A DNA stretch of 64,000 nucleotides from Microbacterium natoriense (lineage in GTDB: Bacteria > Actinomycetota > Actinomycetes > Actinomycetales > Microbacteriaceae): contig NZ_JAUSXV010000001.1 of assembly GCF_030816295.1 (NCBI RefSeq), positions 2,046,001 to 2,110,000 on the forward strand, given 5' to 3'. Positions 45,771 to 53,838 of the stretch are shown here, one piece after another. A model generated the notes under the pieces. It did no database searches, was not told where the DNA came from, and saw nothing but the letters and a program-made list of their open reading frames with translations. Position numbers and translations under genes: made by a program. The first letter of the stretch is position 1; every line of letters begins with the position of its first letter.

Positions 45771-46653
45771 ATGACCATTCCGCCCATGTCCATCGATCGC
45801 GCAGGCGATCTGCGTGACATTCCGGGCATCCTCGAAAGGCTGCGCGCCGATCCGACGACGACGGTCGTCGCAGTGCGCGACGGGCGAGTGCGGATGGATG
45901 GTGATCTCCTGGTGCGGGCCGGCCCTGCCGAGGTCACGGACGCGACCTGGGCGCTTCTCGGACGCGACCCAGACGGAGGCGCCGTCCTCCTGGCGTCACT
46001 GGCGCCCGAGACCGGGAGCATCGATGCCGCCCCCGAAGAGACCTGGCTCGGACTGCGCGACGTCGGAGGACGGCTCGGCGACGTCGAGACAGAGCTCTCT
46101 CATCGAAGCACTCGCGCTGGCCGGATGGCTGCGCGACGCCCCGTTCTGCCCGAGCTGCGGCGGCGGAACCGAGCTCCGGCAGGCGGGCTGGTCGCGTCGC
46201 TGCCTGGCGTGCGGTCGCGAGCACTTCCCCCGCACCGACCCCGCCGTCATCGTCGCGGTCGAGAGCCGAGATGGCGAACGGCTGCTGCTGGGAGCCAACG
46301 CGAACTGGGGCGGGCGCATGTACTCGTGCTTCGCCGGGTTCACCGAGGCGGGGGAGTCTCTCGAAGCGACTGTGCACCGCGAGATCGAGGAGGAAGCGGG
46401 TGTCCGTCTGCACGCCCTCCGCTACGTCGCCTCTCAGCCTTGGCCGTTCCCGCGGTCGCTCATGCTCGGCTTCCGCGCCGTCGTCGACGACGAGGCCGCG
46501 GCGCGCCCTGACGGCCAGGAGATCATCGACGTGCGCTGGTTCACCAGAGCCGAGATCGGTTCATCGCTCGACGGTGAAGGGCCGGTCGGACTGCCTGGAA
46601 GAGCGTCGATCGCCCGGGCGCTGATCATGGACTGGTACGAGGAGCGCGCGTGA
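45771..46653 (+). pseudogene. nudC: NADH pyrophosphatase NudC, frameshifted
   Basis: NudC hydrolyses NAD(H) and removes NAD caps from RNA. The N-terminal part (MTIPPMSID to GRLGDVETE) reads in one frame up to about 46097. From about 46099 the rest reads in the next frame: zinc ribbon CPSCGGG and CLACG, Nudix box GFTEAGES...REIEEEAGV, and the NudC signature SQPWPFPRS. The switch falls in GAGCTCTCTCATC, a CT repeat, and equals one extra base or one lost CT unit. All else is intact, so this may be a recent mutation or an assembly error. UvrD2 begins in its stop codon. Confidence 0.85.
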
Positions 46654-48371
46654 GCGCGCTGGACGCGCTCGACGAACGGCAGCGGGAAGCGGCATCCGTG
46701 CTGCGAGGTCCCGTCGCGGTGCTCGCCGGCGCCGGCACAGGCAAGACCCGGGTGATCACGCACCGCATCGCCCACGGGGTCGACACCGGCGCCTATTCGC
46801 CGTCGCGCGTGATGGCGGTCACCTTCACCGCAAAAGCCGCGGGCGAACTCCGTGGGCGTCTGCGCGCACTCGGGGTGGAGGGGGTGGCCGCCCGCACCTT
46901 CCACGCGGCCGCGCTCGCCCAGCTGAACTTCTTCTGGCCCACTCTCGCCGGTTCCCCCGCGCCCAGCATCATCGACAACAAGGTGCGGATGCTTGGCCAG
47001 GCGGCCGATGCCATGCGTCTGCGTCCGAGCACCGCCACGCTGCGCGACATCGCTTCGGAGATCGAGTGGCGCAAGGTCTCGATGCTGTCGATCGATCAGC
47101 ACGCAGCTCTCGGCCGGACGGTGACCGGCGTCGACGCCACGCAGCTCGTCGAGCTGCAACGGGCGTATGAGGCGCTCAAGGACGAGCGCCATCAGCTCGA
47201 CTTCGAGGACGTCCTCCTGGCGTGTGCGGGGATGCTGGAGGCGGAGCCGCGGGTGGCGGCATCCGTCCACGAGCAGTATCGGCATTTCACCGTGGACGAG
47301 TTCCAGGACGTCTCGCCGCTGCAGAACCGGCTGCTCGAGTTGTGGCTGGGCGATCGTCGAGACATCTGCGTCGTGGGAGATGCCAGTCAGACCATCTACT
47401 CCTTCGCCGGAGCCGAGCAGCGGTTCCTCCTCGAGTTCGGGCGCCGTCACCCCGATGCCACCGTCGTGCGCCTCGAGACGAACTACCGTTCGCAGGCGCC
47501 GATCCTCGCCGCTGCCAACGCCCTGATGCACGGCCGACCCGGCGCTCTCGAACTGGTGCCGGCGCGAGACTCCTTCTCCGCCGATCCGCCGACGGTCACC
47601 GCCTACGAGACCGAGGGCGAAGAAGCAGCAGGCATCGCCGCAGAGATCGCCGCACGCATCGAGGGCGGAACATCGCCGGCCGAGATCGCTGTGCTCTACC
47701 GCGCCCACTCCCAGTCCGGCGTGCTGCAGCAGGCGCTCGCGGCCCAGGGCATCCCCACGTCCGTCCTCGGCGGAACCCGGTTCTTCTCGATGCCCGAGGT
47801 CCGCCAGGCGATCCTGGCCCTCCGGGCCGCCGCCGTGGCGCCGACGGAACAGGGCTTCCTCCCCGGTGTGCAGCGGGTACTGCGAGAACTCGGTCTCACG
47901 GATGAGCCGCCCGCTGCCGGCGGTGCGCAACGCGACGGCTGGGAAGCGCGGCGCGCGATCCTGCGACTCGCCGAAGAAGCCGGCCCCCACGAGACGCTGC
48001 GCAGTTTCAGCGACGCGCTCATGGCCCGGGCGAAGGACCAGCACGAGCCGACTCTGCGAACGGTGACCCTGTCGACTCTGCACGCGGCCAAGGGGCTGGA
48101 GTGGCCGCACGTGCACCTCGCCGGATGGGCCGAGGGTGCGCTTCCGATCTCGTACGCCACGGGATTCGAGGCGATCGACGAGGAGCGGCGGCTGGCCTAC
48201 GTGGGCGTCACGCGCGCTGCGCGGACGCTGTCTCTGTCGTGGTCGCGGACGGCAGGGCGGGGCGAGCGGGCGCCGTCGCGCTTTCTCGCGGAGATCGGAA
48301 CGGCTGCTCGCGGCACCGGCATTCTCCGTGAAACGCCACCGAGCGCCACACCCGGCCGCCGGACTCGCTGA
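46650..48371 (+). CDS. uvrD2: UvrD2-like ATP-dependent DNA helicase, short form
   Basis: A 573-residue superfamily 1A helicase. Walker A is GAGTGKT (residues 27-33), motif Ia VTFTAKAAGEL, motif II VDEFQDVS, motif III GDASQTIYSFAGA, motif IV NYRS, and motif VI RLAYVGVTRAAR. The HRDC domain and tetracysteine module of mycobacterial UvrD2 (about 700 residues) are absent; the protein stops shortly after motif VI. GTG start overlaps the nudC stop (GTGA), so the nudC frameshift may also affect its translation. The last 164 bases overlap the convergent gene. Confidence 0.9.
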   Translation: MSALDALDERQREAASVLRGPVAVLAGAGTGKTRVITHRIAHGVDTGAYSPSRVMAVTFTAKAAGELRGRLRALGVEGVAARTFHAAALAQLNFFWPTLAGSPAPSIIDNKVRMLGQAADAMRLRPSTATLRDIASEIEWRKVSMLSIDQHAALGRTVTGVDATQLVELQRAYEALKDERHQLDFEDVLLACAGMLEAEPRVAASVHEQYRHFTVDEFQDVSPLQNRLLELWLGDRRDICVVGDASQTIYSFAGAEQRFLLEFGRRHPDATVVRLETNYRSQAPILAAANALMHGRPGALELVPARDSFSADPPTVTAYETEGEEAAGIAAEIAARIEGGTSPAEIAVLYRAHSQSGVLQQALAAQGIPTSVLGGTRFFSMPEVRQAILALRAAAVAPTEQGFLPGVQRVLRELGLTDEPPAAGGAQRDGWEARRAILRLAEEAGPHETLRSFSDALMARAKDQHEPTLRTVTLSTLHAAKGLEWPHVHLAGWAEGALPISYATGFEAIDEERRLAYVGVTRAARTLSLSWSRTAGRGERAPSRFLAEIGTAARGTGILRETPPSATPGRRTR

Positions 48372-49074
48372 CCTCGACGTACGAACCCGTGGCGGCGTCG
48401 TCGGCCAGCAGCCGAGCGGCGAGAGCAGCCGCCTCCGCGAGCTGAGCCGTGCCGATCGGCCCCGGGTCGCGGCCGATGAGCTGAGCGTGCATGCGCGGCC
48501 AGGCGGAATCCCGGTCGCGCTCGTGTCCGTCGCGACATGTCAGGCAGGGCGTCTCGCCCGGGATCACGAGCGGTCCGACCGTCGTGCGTCCGCGTTCGAG
48601 GGCAACCGGAAGATGGGCGACGTCGTCCCTGAGATAGCGAGCGAGGTGCAGGGCGGCTGCAGCGCCCCGCACCAGGATCACTCCGCAGTCATGCGGATCC
48701 CGGCGATCACCCGGTTCGACGCCCTCGTCGGCGAGGGCCTCGCGCATCCGGTACTCGCAGCGCCCATCCGGCATCCCGATGCTCTCGACCCACGCTGCGC
48801 GTGAGGTCGCTGCATCGTCGATCAGCAACGGGCGCAGCCGGGCCAGCAGCATCTGCGCCTCCTGTCGAGGGGCGCCGGCGCCGTGCGCGATCACATCGAA
48901 CGAGTGCATCCGGAATCCAGCGGCCATACGAGACAGCAACGGCACGACCCATGGCGCGTCGACGGTCAGCCTGACATCGCCGTCGACTCCCAGCTGCACC
49001 GTCTCGCTGTCACGCCACAGCAGCGGCACCCCGGGGTCCAGTCGGGTGATCGTCTTCGGGCTCAGCGGTGACAT
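48208..49074 (-). CDS. ThiF/TOMM-type leader-binding-like protein
   Basis: A 288-residue protein resembling those annotated in actinobacteria as TOMM precursor leader peptide-binding or cyclodehydratase-like proteins. A winged-helix-like N-terminal half is followed by a region with TPCLTCRDGH and, near the end, HGECRCRE, a CxxC plus CxC zinc-site pattern as in E1/ThiF folds. No Gly-rich nucleotide loop is seen, and no peptide precursor or dehydrogenase gene is nearby. Start MSPLSPKTITRLDPGVP at 49074. The last 32 residues are read antisense to uvrD2. It lies where Rv3196 does in M. tuberculosis. Confidence 0.6.
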   Translation of the reverse strand: MSPLSPKTITRLDPGVPLLWRDSETVQLGVDGDVRLTVDAPWVVPLLSRMAAGFRMHSFDVIAHGAGAPRQEAQMLLARLRPLLIDDAATSRAAWVESIGMPDGRCEYRMREALADEGVEPGDRRDPHDCGVILVRGAAAALHLARYLRDDVAHLPVALERGRTTVGPLVIPGETPCLTCRDGHERDRDSAWPRMHAQLIGRDPGPIGTAQLAEAAALAARLLADDAATGSYVEVSESGGRVWRSVAFHGECRCREQPFRSPRESATAPARPALPSATTTETASAQRA

Positions 49075-49192
49075 GTCCCGATTCTGCGGAATGCTGCGCA
49101 CCGACGGGGCGCGTCGGACGGATCGGTGGAGAACAGCCGCCCTTTTCGAAGCCTGTGCAGGAAGAGTCACCACCACGACTCGCGGCCATCCG

Positions 49193-49235
49193 GAGCTTCT
49201 GCGGCCGTGCCTGCGATGCAGGGCCGTAGAAGCTC
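49193..49235 (-). terminator. Terminator after the DUF2342 gene
   Basis: GAGCTTCTGCGGC (49193-49205) pairs with 49223-49235 with one wobble; CCTGC/GCAGG (49210-49214, 49218-49222) extends it inside. It sits 26 bases beyond the DUF2342 stop on the minus strand. The rest of 49075-49260 shows nothing I can name, and no whiB gene. Confidence 0.65.
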
Positions 49236-49260
49236 GAATACACCGAGTCTCGGCCTCCGC

Positions 49261-50691
49261 TCAGACTGGCCTGTCGTCCCCGCCCGCGTCGCCTTCCGTG
49301 GAATCGCCCTCGGGGGTTTCGCTCGGGGAGGAGCTCTCGCTCGGGGAGGAGGTTTCGCCCGCCGAGAAATCCTCGCCGTCGAGCAGTCTCGCCAGCGCCT
49401 CGTCCATCTCATCGGCGACCGGCTGCTCGCCGCGGGCCGTGGCCTGCAGGCGTGCGATCAGAGCGGACGGGTCGTCGATGTCTGATGCCTGCGGCATGAG
49501 GTCGGGGTAGTCCCACAGCGAATCGCGGGCCGAGATGCCGACGGCATCCGTCACCGCCTGCCACATCGCCGACGCCTCGCGAAGTCGACGAGGGCGCAGC
49601 TTCAAGCCGACCAGGGCGCCCAGGGCGTCTTCGGCCGGACCGCCCACCGCGCGACGACGGCGAGCAGCCTCGGCGATCCTCACGCTCTCGGGCAGGCGGG
49701 AGGTGGCCTGTGCGGTGACGACGTCGACCCATCCGTCGATCGTGGCGACGAGGTTCTCGAGCCTGTCGAGCGCCTCGCGCTGCGCCTCGGTCTGCACCGG
49801 GAGCAGCGCCCCGCCCTCGATCGCCGCTCGCAGCTCCTCGGGATTGTTCGGGTCGAGGCGGCTCGCGACGTCTTCGAGGGCGTCGACGTCGACGGTGACC
49901 CCGCGCGCGAAGTCGGTGATCTGCGACATCACGTGCAGGTGAAGCCACCTCGCGTGCCGGTAGAGCCGCGCGTAGGCGAGTTCGCGGGTCGCGAGGTAGA
50001 GCGCGATCTGGTCCTCGGGGATCTCGAGGCCCTCGCCGAACGCAGTGAGGTTCTGCGGGATCACTGCGGCGGTGCCCGCGGGGAGCACGGGAATTCCGAC
50101 ATCGCCGCCCGAGACGACCTCGAGCGACAGGTTGCCGAGAACCTGCCCGAACTGGGCCGCGAACACCGAACCGCCCAGACCCCGCATCAGCTTGCCGGCG
50201 CCCTGGACGAGCCCGCGCATCTCCTCGGGCACCTGGGTGTCGAGAGCGCTGGTCAGAGCATCCGCGATACTCGTCGACACGGGATCGGCGATCTCCTTCC
50301 ATACCGGCAGGGTCGCCTCGACCCACTCTCCGCGGGTCATCGCCTTCGGAGCGTCGGCGAGTTCGGAGATCGTCGTCGCCTCGCCCAGCCACAGGTCCGC
50401 GAGCGCGAACGAGTCGACCAGCGAGGTCCGCGACCCGTCGCCTATGCCCTGGCCGTCGCGGTTGGCGATGTGCAGCGCCTGCCGGAGGGCGTTCTCCCAC
50501 GGGTCACCGCCGAACGCGCCCTGGAGCTGCGACATGATGGTCTGCATCATCGCCGGGTCGAACTGGATGCCCTCCATGCCGCCGAGCATCTCGCGCAGCT
50601 GTTCGGGGTCGATGTCACCGCCGCCCTGCCCGGACATCATCCGTCGCAGGAACTCCTGGAAGTCCTCGGGTGTGGGGTCGTTGTCTGACAT
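49261..50691 (-). CDS. DUF2342 zinc-metalloprotease-like protein (Rv3195 type)
   Basis: A 476-residue protein of the actinobacterial DUF2342 / zicin-like family. The expected HExxH is not intact: the region reads LATRELAYARLYRHARWLHLHV, with a His pair later, so the protease label is by family only. The N terminus is Gly/Met/Gln-rich (FLRRMMSGQGGGDIDPEQL). The C-terminal 60 residues are Ser/Glu/Pro-rich. It is divergent from the PDZ gene, as Rv3195 is from Rv3194c. Confidence 0.85.
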   Translation of the reverse strand: MSDNDPTPEDFQEFLRRMMSGQGGGDIDPEQLREMLGGMEGIQFDPAMMQTIMSQLQGAFGGDPWENALRQALHIANRDGQGIGDGSRTSLVDSFALADLWLGEATTISELADAPKAMTRGEWVEATLPVWKEIADPVSTSIADALTSALDTQVPEEMRGLVQGAGKLMRGLGGSVFAAQFGQVLGNLSLEVVSGGDVGIPVLPAGTAAVIPQNLTAFGEGLEIPEDQIALYLATRELAYARLYRHARWLHLHVMSQITDFARGVTVDVDALEDVASRLDPNNPEELRAAIEGGALLPVQTEAQREALDRLENLVATIDGWVDVVTAQATSRLPESVRIAEAARRRRAVGGPAEDALGALVGLKLRPRRLREASAMWQAVTDAVGISARDSLWDYPDLMPQASDIDDPSALIARLQATARGEQPVADEMDEALARLLDGEDFSAGETSSPSESSSPSETPEGDSTEGDAGGDDRPV

Positions 50692-50788
50692 GTCGCTCGC
50701 CCTCTCAGCACGCCTATAGCCGTGGCATCTACGCTAGTCACAGAGACAGGCTCGCGACCCCGATCGCTGTACGCCGCTCGCGAACGAC

Positions 50789-50794
50789 GGAGGA
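50789..50794 (+). promoter_or_regulatory. Shine-Dalgarno site of the PDZ/Lon-like gene
   Basis: GGAGGA, five bases before the GTG at 50800. It selects this start over an upstream GTG at 50722. Confidence 0.8.
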
Positions 50795-50799
50795 ATGCT

Positions 50800-51879
50800 G
50801 TGGATCGAACCCGGTCTGTGAAGGTCGGACTGGGCGTCTGGTCGCTGATCGTCGCGCTGATCGCGTTGGTCGTGCTGACCTTCCTGCCGACGCCCTACGT
50901 GATCCAGCGTCCGGGGCCCGTGTACAACACGCTCGGCACCGCAGCCGACAAGGACGGCGAGCAGCTTCCGCTGATCGCCGTAGAGGGCGCCGAGACCTTC
51001 GAGACGGCCGGCTCTCTCGATCTGACGACCGTGCAGGTGGTCGGCAACCGCCAGCGCACGCCCAGCTGGTTCGAGCTCGCCCTGGCCTGGACGGATTCCT
51101 CCAAGGCCGTCGTGCCGCTCGATTCCGTCTTCCCCGAGGGAGTGACCACGGAGGAGCGCGACGCGCAGAACGCCACGCTCATGGTCGATTCGCAGCACGA
51201 GGCGACCGCGGCGGCGCTCGGCGAGCTCGGCTACGACACCGGGGCGCAGGTCGCCGTCGTCGAGGCGGTCGAGGGTACGCCCGCCGACGGAGTGCTCGAG
51301 GCCGATGACATCATCACCGCGATCGACGGGTCACCGGTCGATTCCGCCAAGCAGCTCCGGCAGAAGATCCAGGATGCCGAGGGGTCGGCCGTCGAGTTGA
51401 CGCTGCTCCGCGGCGGCGAGGAGAAGACGGTCAAGGTCACACCGCAGGAGCGCACCGCCGACGGCAAGACGACCTGGGTCGTGGGCGTGACGCTGCGCAC
51501 GGATTACGACTTCCCGATCGACGTGACGATCCAGCTCGACAACGTCGGCGGCCCGAGCGCCGGCATGATGTTCGCGCTCGGGATCATCGACACGCTCACC
51601 CCCGGAGAGCTCAACGGCGGCGAAGACGTCGCGGGCACCGGGACGATCGAGGCGGACGGGACCGTCGGCCCGATCGGCGGCATCCGTCAGAAGCTCTACG
51701 GAGCACGGGATGCCGGGGCCGACTACTTCCTGGCTCCCGAATCCAACTGCGACGACGTCGTCGGGCACGTGCCCGACGGGCTCACGGTCGTCAGCACCTC
51801 GACCCTGGAGGAATCGGTGCACGCCCTCGAGGTGATCGCCGACGGGGGAGACGTCAGCGCCCTGCCGACCTGCGACTGA
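50800..51879 (+). CDS. PDZ and Lon-like (S16) serine protease domain protein, YlbL type
   Basis: A 359-residue membrane-anchored protein. One N-terminal helix (VGLGVWSLIVALIALVVLTFL) anchors it with the rest outside. A PDZ domain spans about residues 150-235 (VEAVEGTPADGVLEADDIITAI). A Lon-type catalytic domain follows, with the Ser in NVGGPSAGMMFALG and the Lys in GGIRQKLYGAR, so the Ser-Lys dyad is intact. Homologous to Rv3194c and B. subtilis YlbL. Substrates unknown. Confidence 0.92.
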   Translation: MDRTRSVKVGLGVWSLIVALIALVVLTFLPTPYVIQRPGPVYNTLGTAADKDGEQLPLIAVEGAETFETAGSLDLTTVQVVGNRQRTPSWFELALAWTDSSKAVVPLDSVFPEGVTTEERDAQNATLMVDSQHEATAAALGELGYDTGAQVAVVEAVEGTPADGVLEADDIITAIDGSPVDSAKQLRQKIQDAEGSAVELTLLRGGEEKTVKVTPQERTADGKTTWVVGVTLRTDYDFPIDVTIQLDNVGGPSAGMMFALGIIDTLTPGELNGGEDVAGTGTIEADGTVGPIGGIRQKLYGARDAGADYFLAPESNCDDVVGHVPDGLTVVSTSTLEESVHALEVIADGGDVSALPTCD

Positions 51880-51938
51880 GCGACAGGTCCTCTTCCGGAT
51901 GGGGAGATCTGCCCTCACCGGATCCGCAGGCTCACCGC

Positions 51939-51944
51939 TAGCAT
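51939..51944 (+). promoter_or_regulatory. -10 box TAGCAT of the ESX-like cassette, leaderless type
   Basis: Seven bases before the ATG at 51952. It suggests the cassette has its own promoter and is not just read through from the PDZ gene. Confidence 0.55.
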
Positions 51945-51951
51945 CGCAAGC

Positions 51952-52290
51952 ATGCACACGGATGATCTCGCGACCGTTCTCGCCAGCGGGTACGCGACCT
52001 TGAAAGAAGCTCGCGCCGTCGAAACGCCGCAACCCGCCGTCGGCACCCGAGGACAGGATCGTGCGGGGCACGTCGAGGTCGCCGTCGACGGCCACGGACT
52101 GTTGACCGGGGTCGTCTTCTCCGATGGCATCGACGAGCTGCGGCCAGCCGAGCTGGAGTCCGCTCTGCTCGAAGCGCTGCAGAGCGCTCACGACGCGACA
52201 GGGCGCACCCGCGTTCGCTCTCTGCCTGAGATCGGGAACAGCGAAGTGAGCTCTCAGGCACGACGGATTCTCGGAATGGAGGACGACTGA
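51952..52290 (+). CDS. YbaB/EbfC-fold (EspL-like) protein, first gene of the cassette
   Basis: A 112-residue protein. The middle strand-strand-helix (GHVEVAVDGHGLLTGVVFSDG then RPAELESALLEALQSAHDAT) matches the YbaB/EbfC fold. In mycobacterial ESX-1, the YbaB-like EspL is a cytosolic partner for secreted substrates. Its stop overlaps the next start by one base. Role as a chaperone or DNA binder is inference. Confidence 0.75.
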   Translation: MHTDDLATVLASGYATLKEARAVETPQPAVGTRGQDRAGHVEVAVDGHGLLTGVVFSDGIDELRPAELESALLEALQSAHDATGRTRVRSLPEIGNSEVSSQARRILGMEDD

Positions 52291-52610
52291 TGGAGGGTTT
52301 CGAGGTCGACTACGAGCGCCTGGCGGCGGAGGTCTCGGATCTCTTCGTCGCGAGCGACGGGCTCGCCGAGGCGGTGGACGGCGGGATCGCCGCCCAGCAG
52401 ATGTCGGAGAACGCCTTCGGGCTCCTGTGCATCGCCATGGTGCCGCCGTCCCAGCTGGTGCAGAGCATCGCGGTCTCCGCGCTGAAGGCCGAGGCCGCCG
52501 CTTTCGAGGCTGCCGCGATGAACCTGCGCAACACCGCCATCGACTACGAGACGGCAGACATGGAGTCCGTGCTGCGTCATCGCGCGATCATGATGAAGGT
52601 GCGCCGATGA
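52290..52610 (+). CDS. EspC-like small helical ESX secretion candidate
   Basis: A 106-residue, mostly helical protein resembling the EspC/ESX-associated family (helices about 5-27 and 50-98). The C-terminal part LRNTAIDYETADMESV contains YETAD, a YxxxD type VII secretion signal after the second helix, as in EspC. It lies between two tightly overlapping genes (TGATG and ATGA). No WXG turn is present, so it would be the YxxxD-bearing member of a pair. Confidence 0.65.
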   Translation: MEGFEVDYERLAAEVSDLFVASDGLAEAVDGGIAAQQMSENAFGLLCIAMVPPSQLVQSIAVSALKAEAAAFEAAAMNLRNTAIDYETADMESVLRHRAIMMKVRR

Positions 52611-53434
52611 GCCTGGTCGTCGAACCCGAGCAGTGGCAGGCGCCCGGCTGGTTCGAGGGAAGCGCGTTCGGGATTCCGGTCGTCGGCTCGCTGTTCTCCA
52701 CGGGCTACAGCCTCGGCTCCGGCGATTGGGCCGGGGCTCTCGCCTCCGGAGTCGGAAGCGTCGGCGATCTCGTCGGAGTGGCAGTCGATCCGCTGGGGAC
52801 CCTGGCGTCGAGCCTCGCCGGCTTCCTCCTCGATCGCTTCGTCTGGTTCCAAGAAGCGCTCGACGTGCTCGTCGGAGATCCGGCGATCGTCACGGCGGTC
52901 GGGCTGACGTGGGCGAACGTCGGTGCGGCGCTCGCCTCGCAATCGGAGCGGTTGATCGCGATCCGCGACCGGACGGTCGAGTACTGGCAGGGCCCGGCGG
53001 CCGAGGCGTTCCGGCGTCGGATGACGGAGATGGCGCAGCGTGCAAGTGTCGAAGCCTTCGCATGCCGGTGCTTGAACACCGGCTTCGCGATCGGCAGCGG
53101 CATCGTCACCATCGTCCGTCAGATCGTCTCCGCCATCTGCGCAGAACTCGTCGGCAAGCTGATCGTCTGGGTTGGGGAGGCGATCGCCTCCCTCGGATTC
53201 GGCACACCCGTCATCGTCGCGCAGGCGACCTCGGCCATCGCTCGATGGGTCGATGACGCCGCGAAGTGGACCGACGAACTGCTCCAGTCCTCTGGCCGGT
53301 TCTGCGATCTGCTGCAGAAGCTGTACCGCGGGTTCGACGATGTGGGACTGTACAACCTCGGCATCGGACCGGATACCGTCATCGGGGCCGGCGCCGAGGG
53401 CATCGACCAGGGCGCGCAGACGGCAGGAGCGTGA
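52607..53434 (+). CDS. WXG-containing ESX-substrate-like protein
   Basis: A 275-residue protein. Residues 1-70 are Gly/Ser-rich with hydrophobic patches. A helix-turn-helix around residues 100-160 carries TVEYWQGPAAEAFRRRM, a WxG turn of the WXG100/PPE type. A hydrophobic stretch (about 163-215, FAIGSGIVTIVRQIVSAIC region) follows, then a short helical tail. YRGFD near residue 243 is a second YxxxD match. No toxin catalytic motif is visible. It is coupled to the EspC-like gene by ATGA. Confidence 0.65.
   Translation: MSLVVEPEQWQAPGWFEGSAFGIPVVGSLFSTGYSLGSGDWAGALASGVGSVGDLVGVAVDPLGTLASSLAGFLLDRFVWFQEALDVLVGDPAIVTAVGLTWANVGAALASQSERLIAIRDRTVEYWQGPAAEAFRRRMTEMAQRASVEAFACRCLNTGFAIGSGIVTIVRQIVSAICAELVGKLIVWVGEAIASLGFGTPVIVAQATSAIARWVDDAAKWTDELLQSSGRFCDLLQKLYRGFDDVGLYNLGIGPDTVIGAGAEGIDQGAQTAGA
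53425..53429 (+). promoter_or_regulatory. Shine-Dalgarno site deciding the second YbaB-like start
   Basis: AGGAG lies seven bases before the ATG at 53437 and only one base before the GTG at 53431, which favours 53437. Confidence 0.65.
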
Positions 53435-53436
53435 AC

Positions 53437-53838
53437 ATGGTCATGGATGACGCACGGCTCACGGCCGCTCGCGAGCGGCTGGAGAAGCTCCGCCAGGAGG
53501 CGCATTCCGCAGCTGAAGAGACCGCACTGATAGCCGCGCGGATCGAGCAGACCACGTACAGCGCGTGGTCGCGAGGACGCGAGGTGAGGATCACGATCGG
53601 TCCCGACGCATTGATCCAGGGTGCAGAGTTCACCGAAGACGCGATGACGAGATCGCCCCGCTCGCTCGCTGCTGCGACCATGGATGCCCATGACCGCGCC
53701 ATCGCCTTGCTGCGGTCGTCGGTCGAGGTCGCTGTCGGGGCGGCGTCCCATTCGGTGCAGGGACTCGCGGACACGGTCCTCTCAGAGGCGGAGGCGATGC
53801 TGTCCTCCGCCGAGCCGCGGCCTGATGATCGGCACTGA
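53437..53838 (+). CDS. Second YbaB/EbfC-like protein of the cassette
   Basis: A 133-residue protein. An N-terminal coiled coil (LTAARERLEKLRQEAHSAAE) leads into a YbaB-like strand pair (SRGREVRITIGPDALIQGAEF) and a long C-terminal helix pair. Same fold as the first cassette gene but distinct in sequence, with the order coiled coil then strands more typical of YbaB. Two YbaB-like genes flank the EspC-like/WXG pair. Fourteen bases overlap the next gene. Confidence 0.7.
   Translation: MVMDDARLTAARERLEKLRQEAHSAAEETALIAARIEQTTYSAWSRGREVRITIGPDALIQGAEFTEDAMTRSPRSLAAATMDAHDRAIALLRSSVEVAVGAASHSVQGLADTVLSEAEAMLSSAEPRPDDRH

Noticed and set aside
45814..46653. nudC read as an intact gene from an internal start in the second frame
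   Set aside because: The first 90 or so codons in that frame are Arg/Ser noise, while the true N-terminal sequence is in the other frame.
53431..53436. GTG at 53431 as start of the second YbaB-like gene
   Set aside because: Its ribosome site would be one base away; ATG at 53437 has a seven-base spacing.
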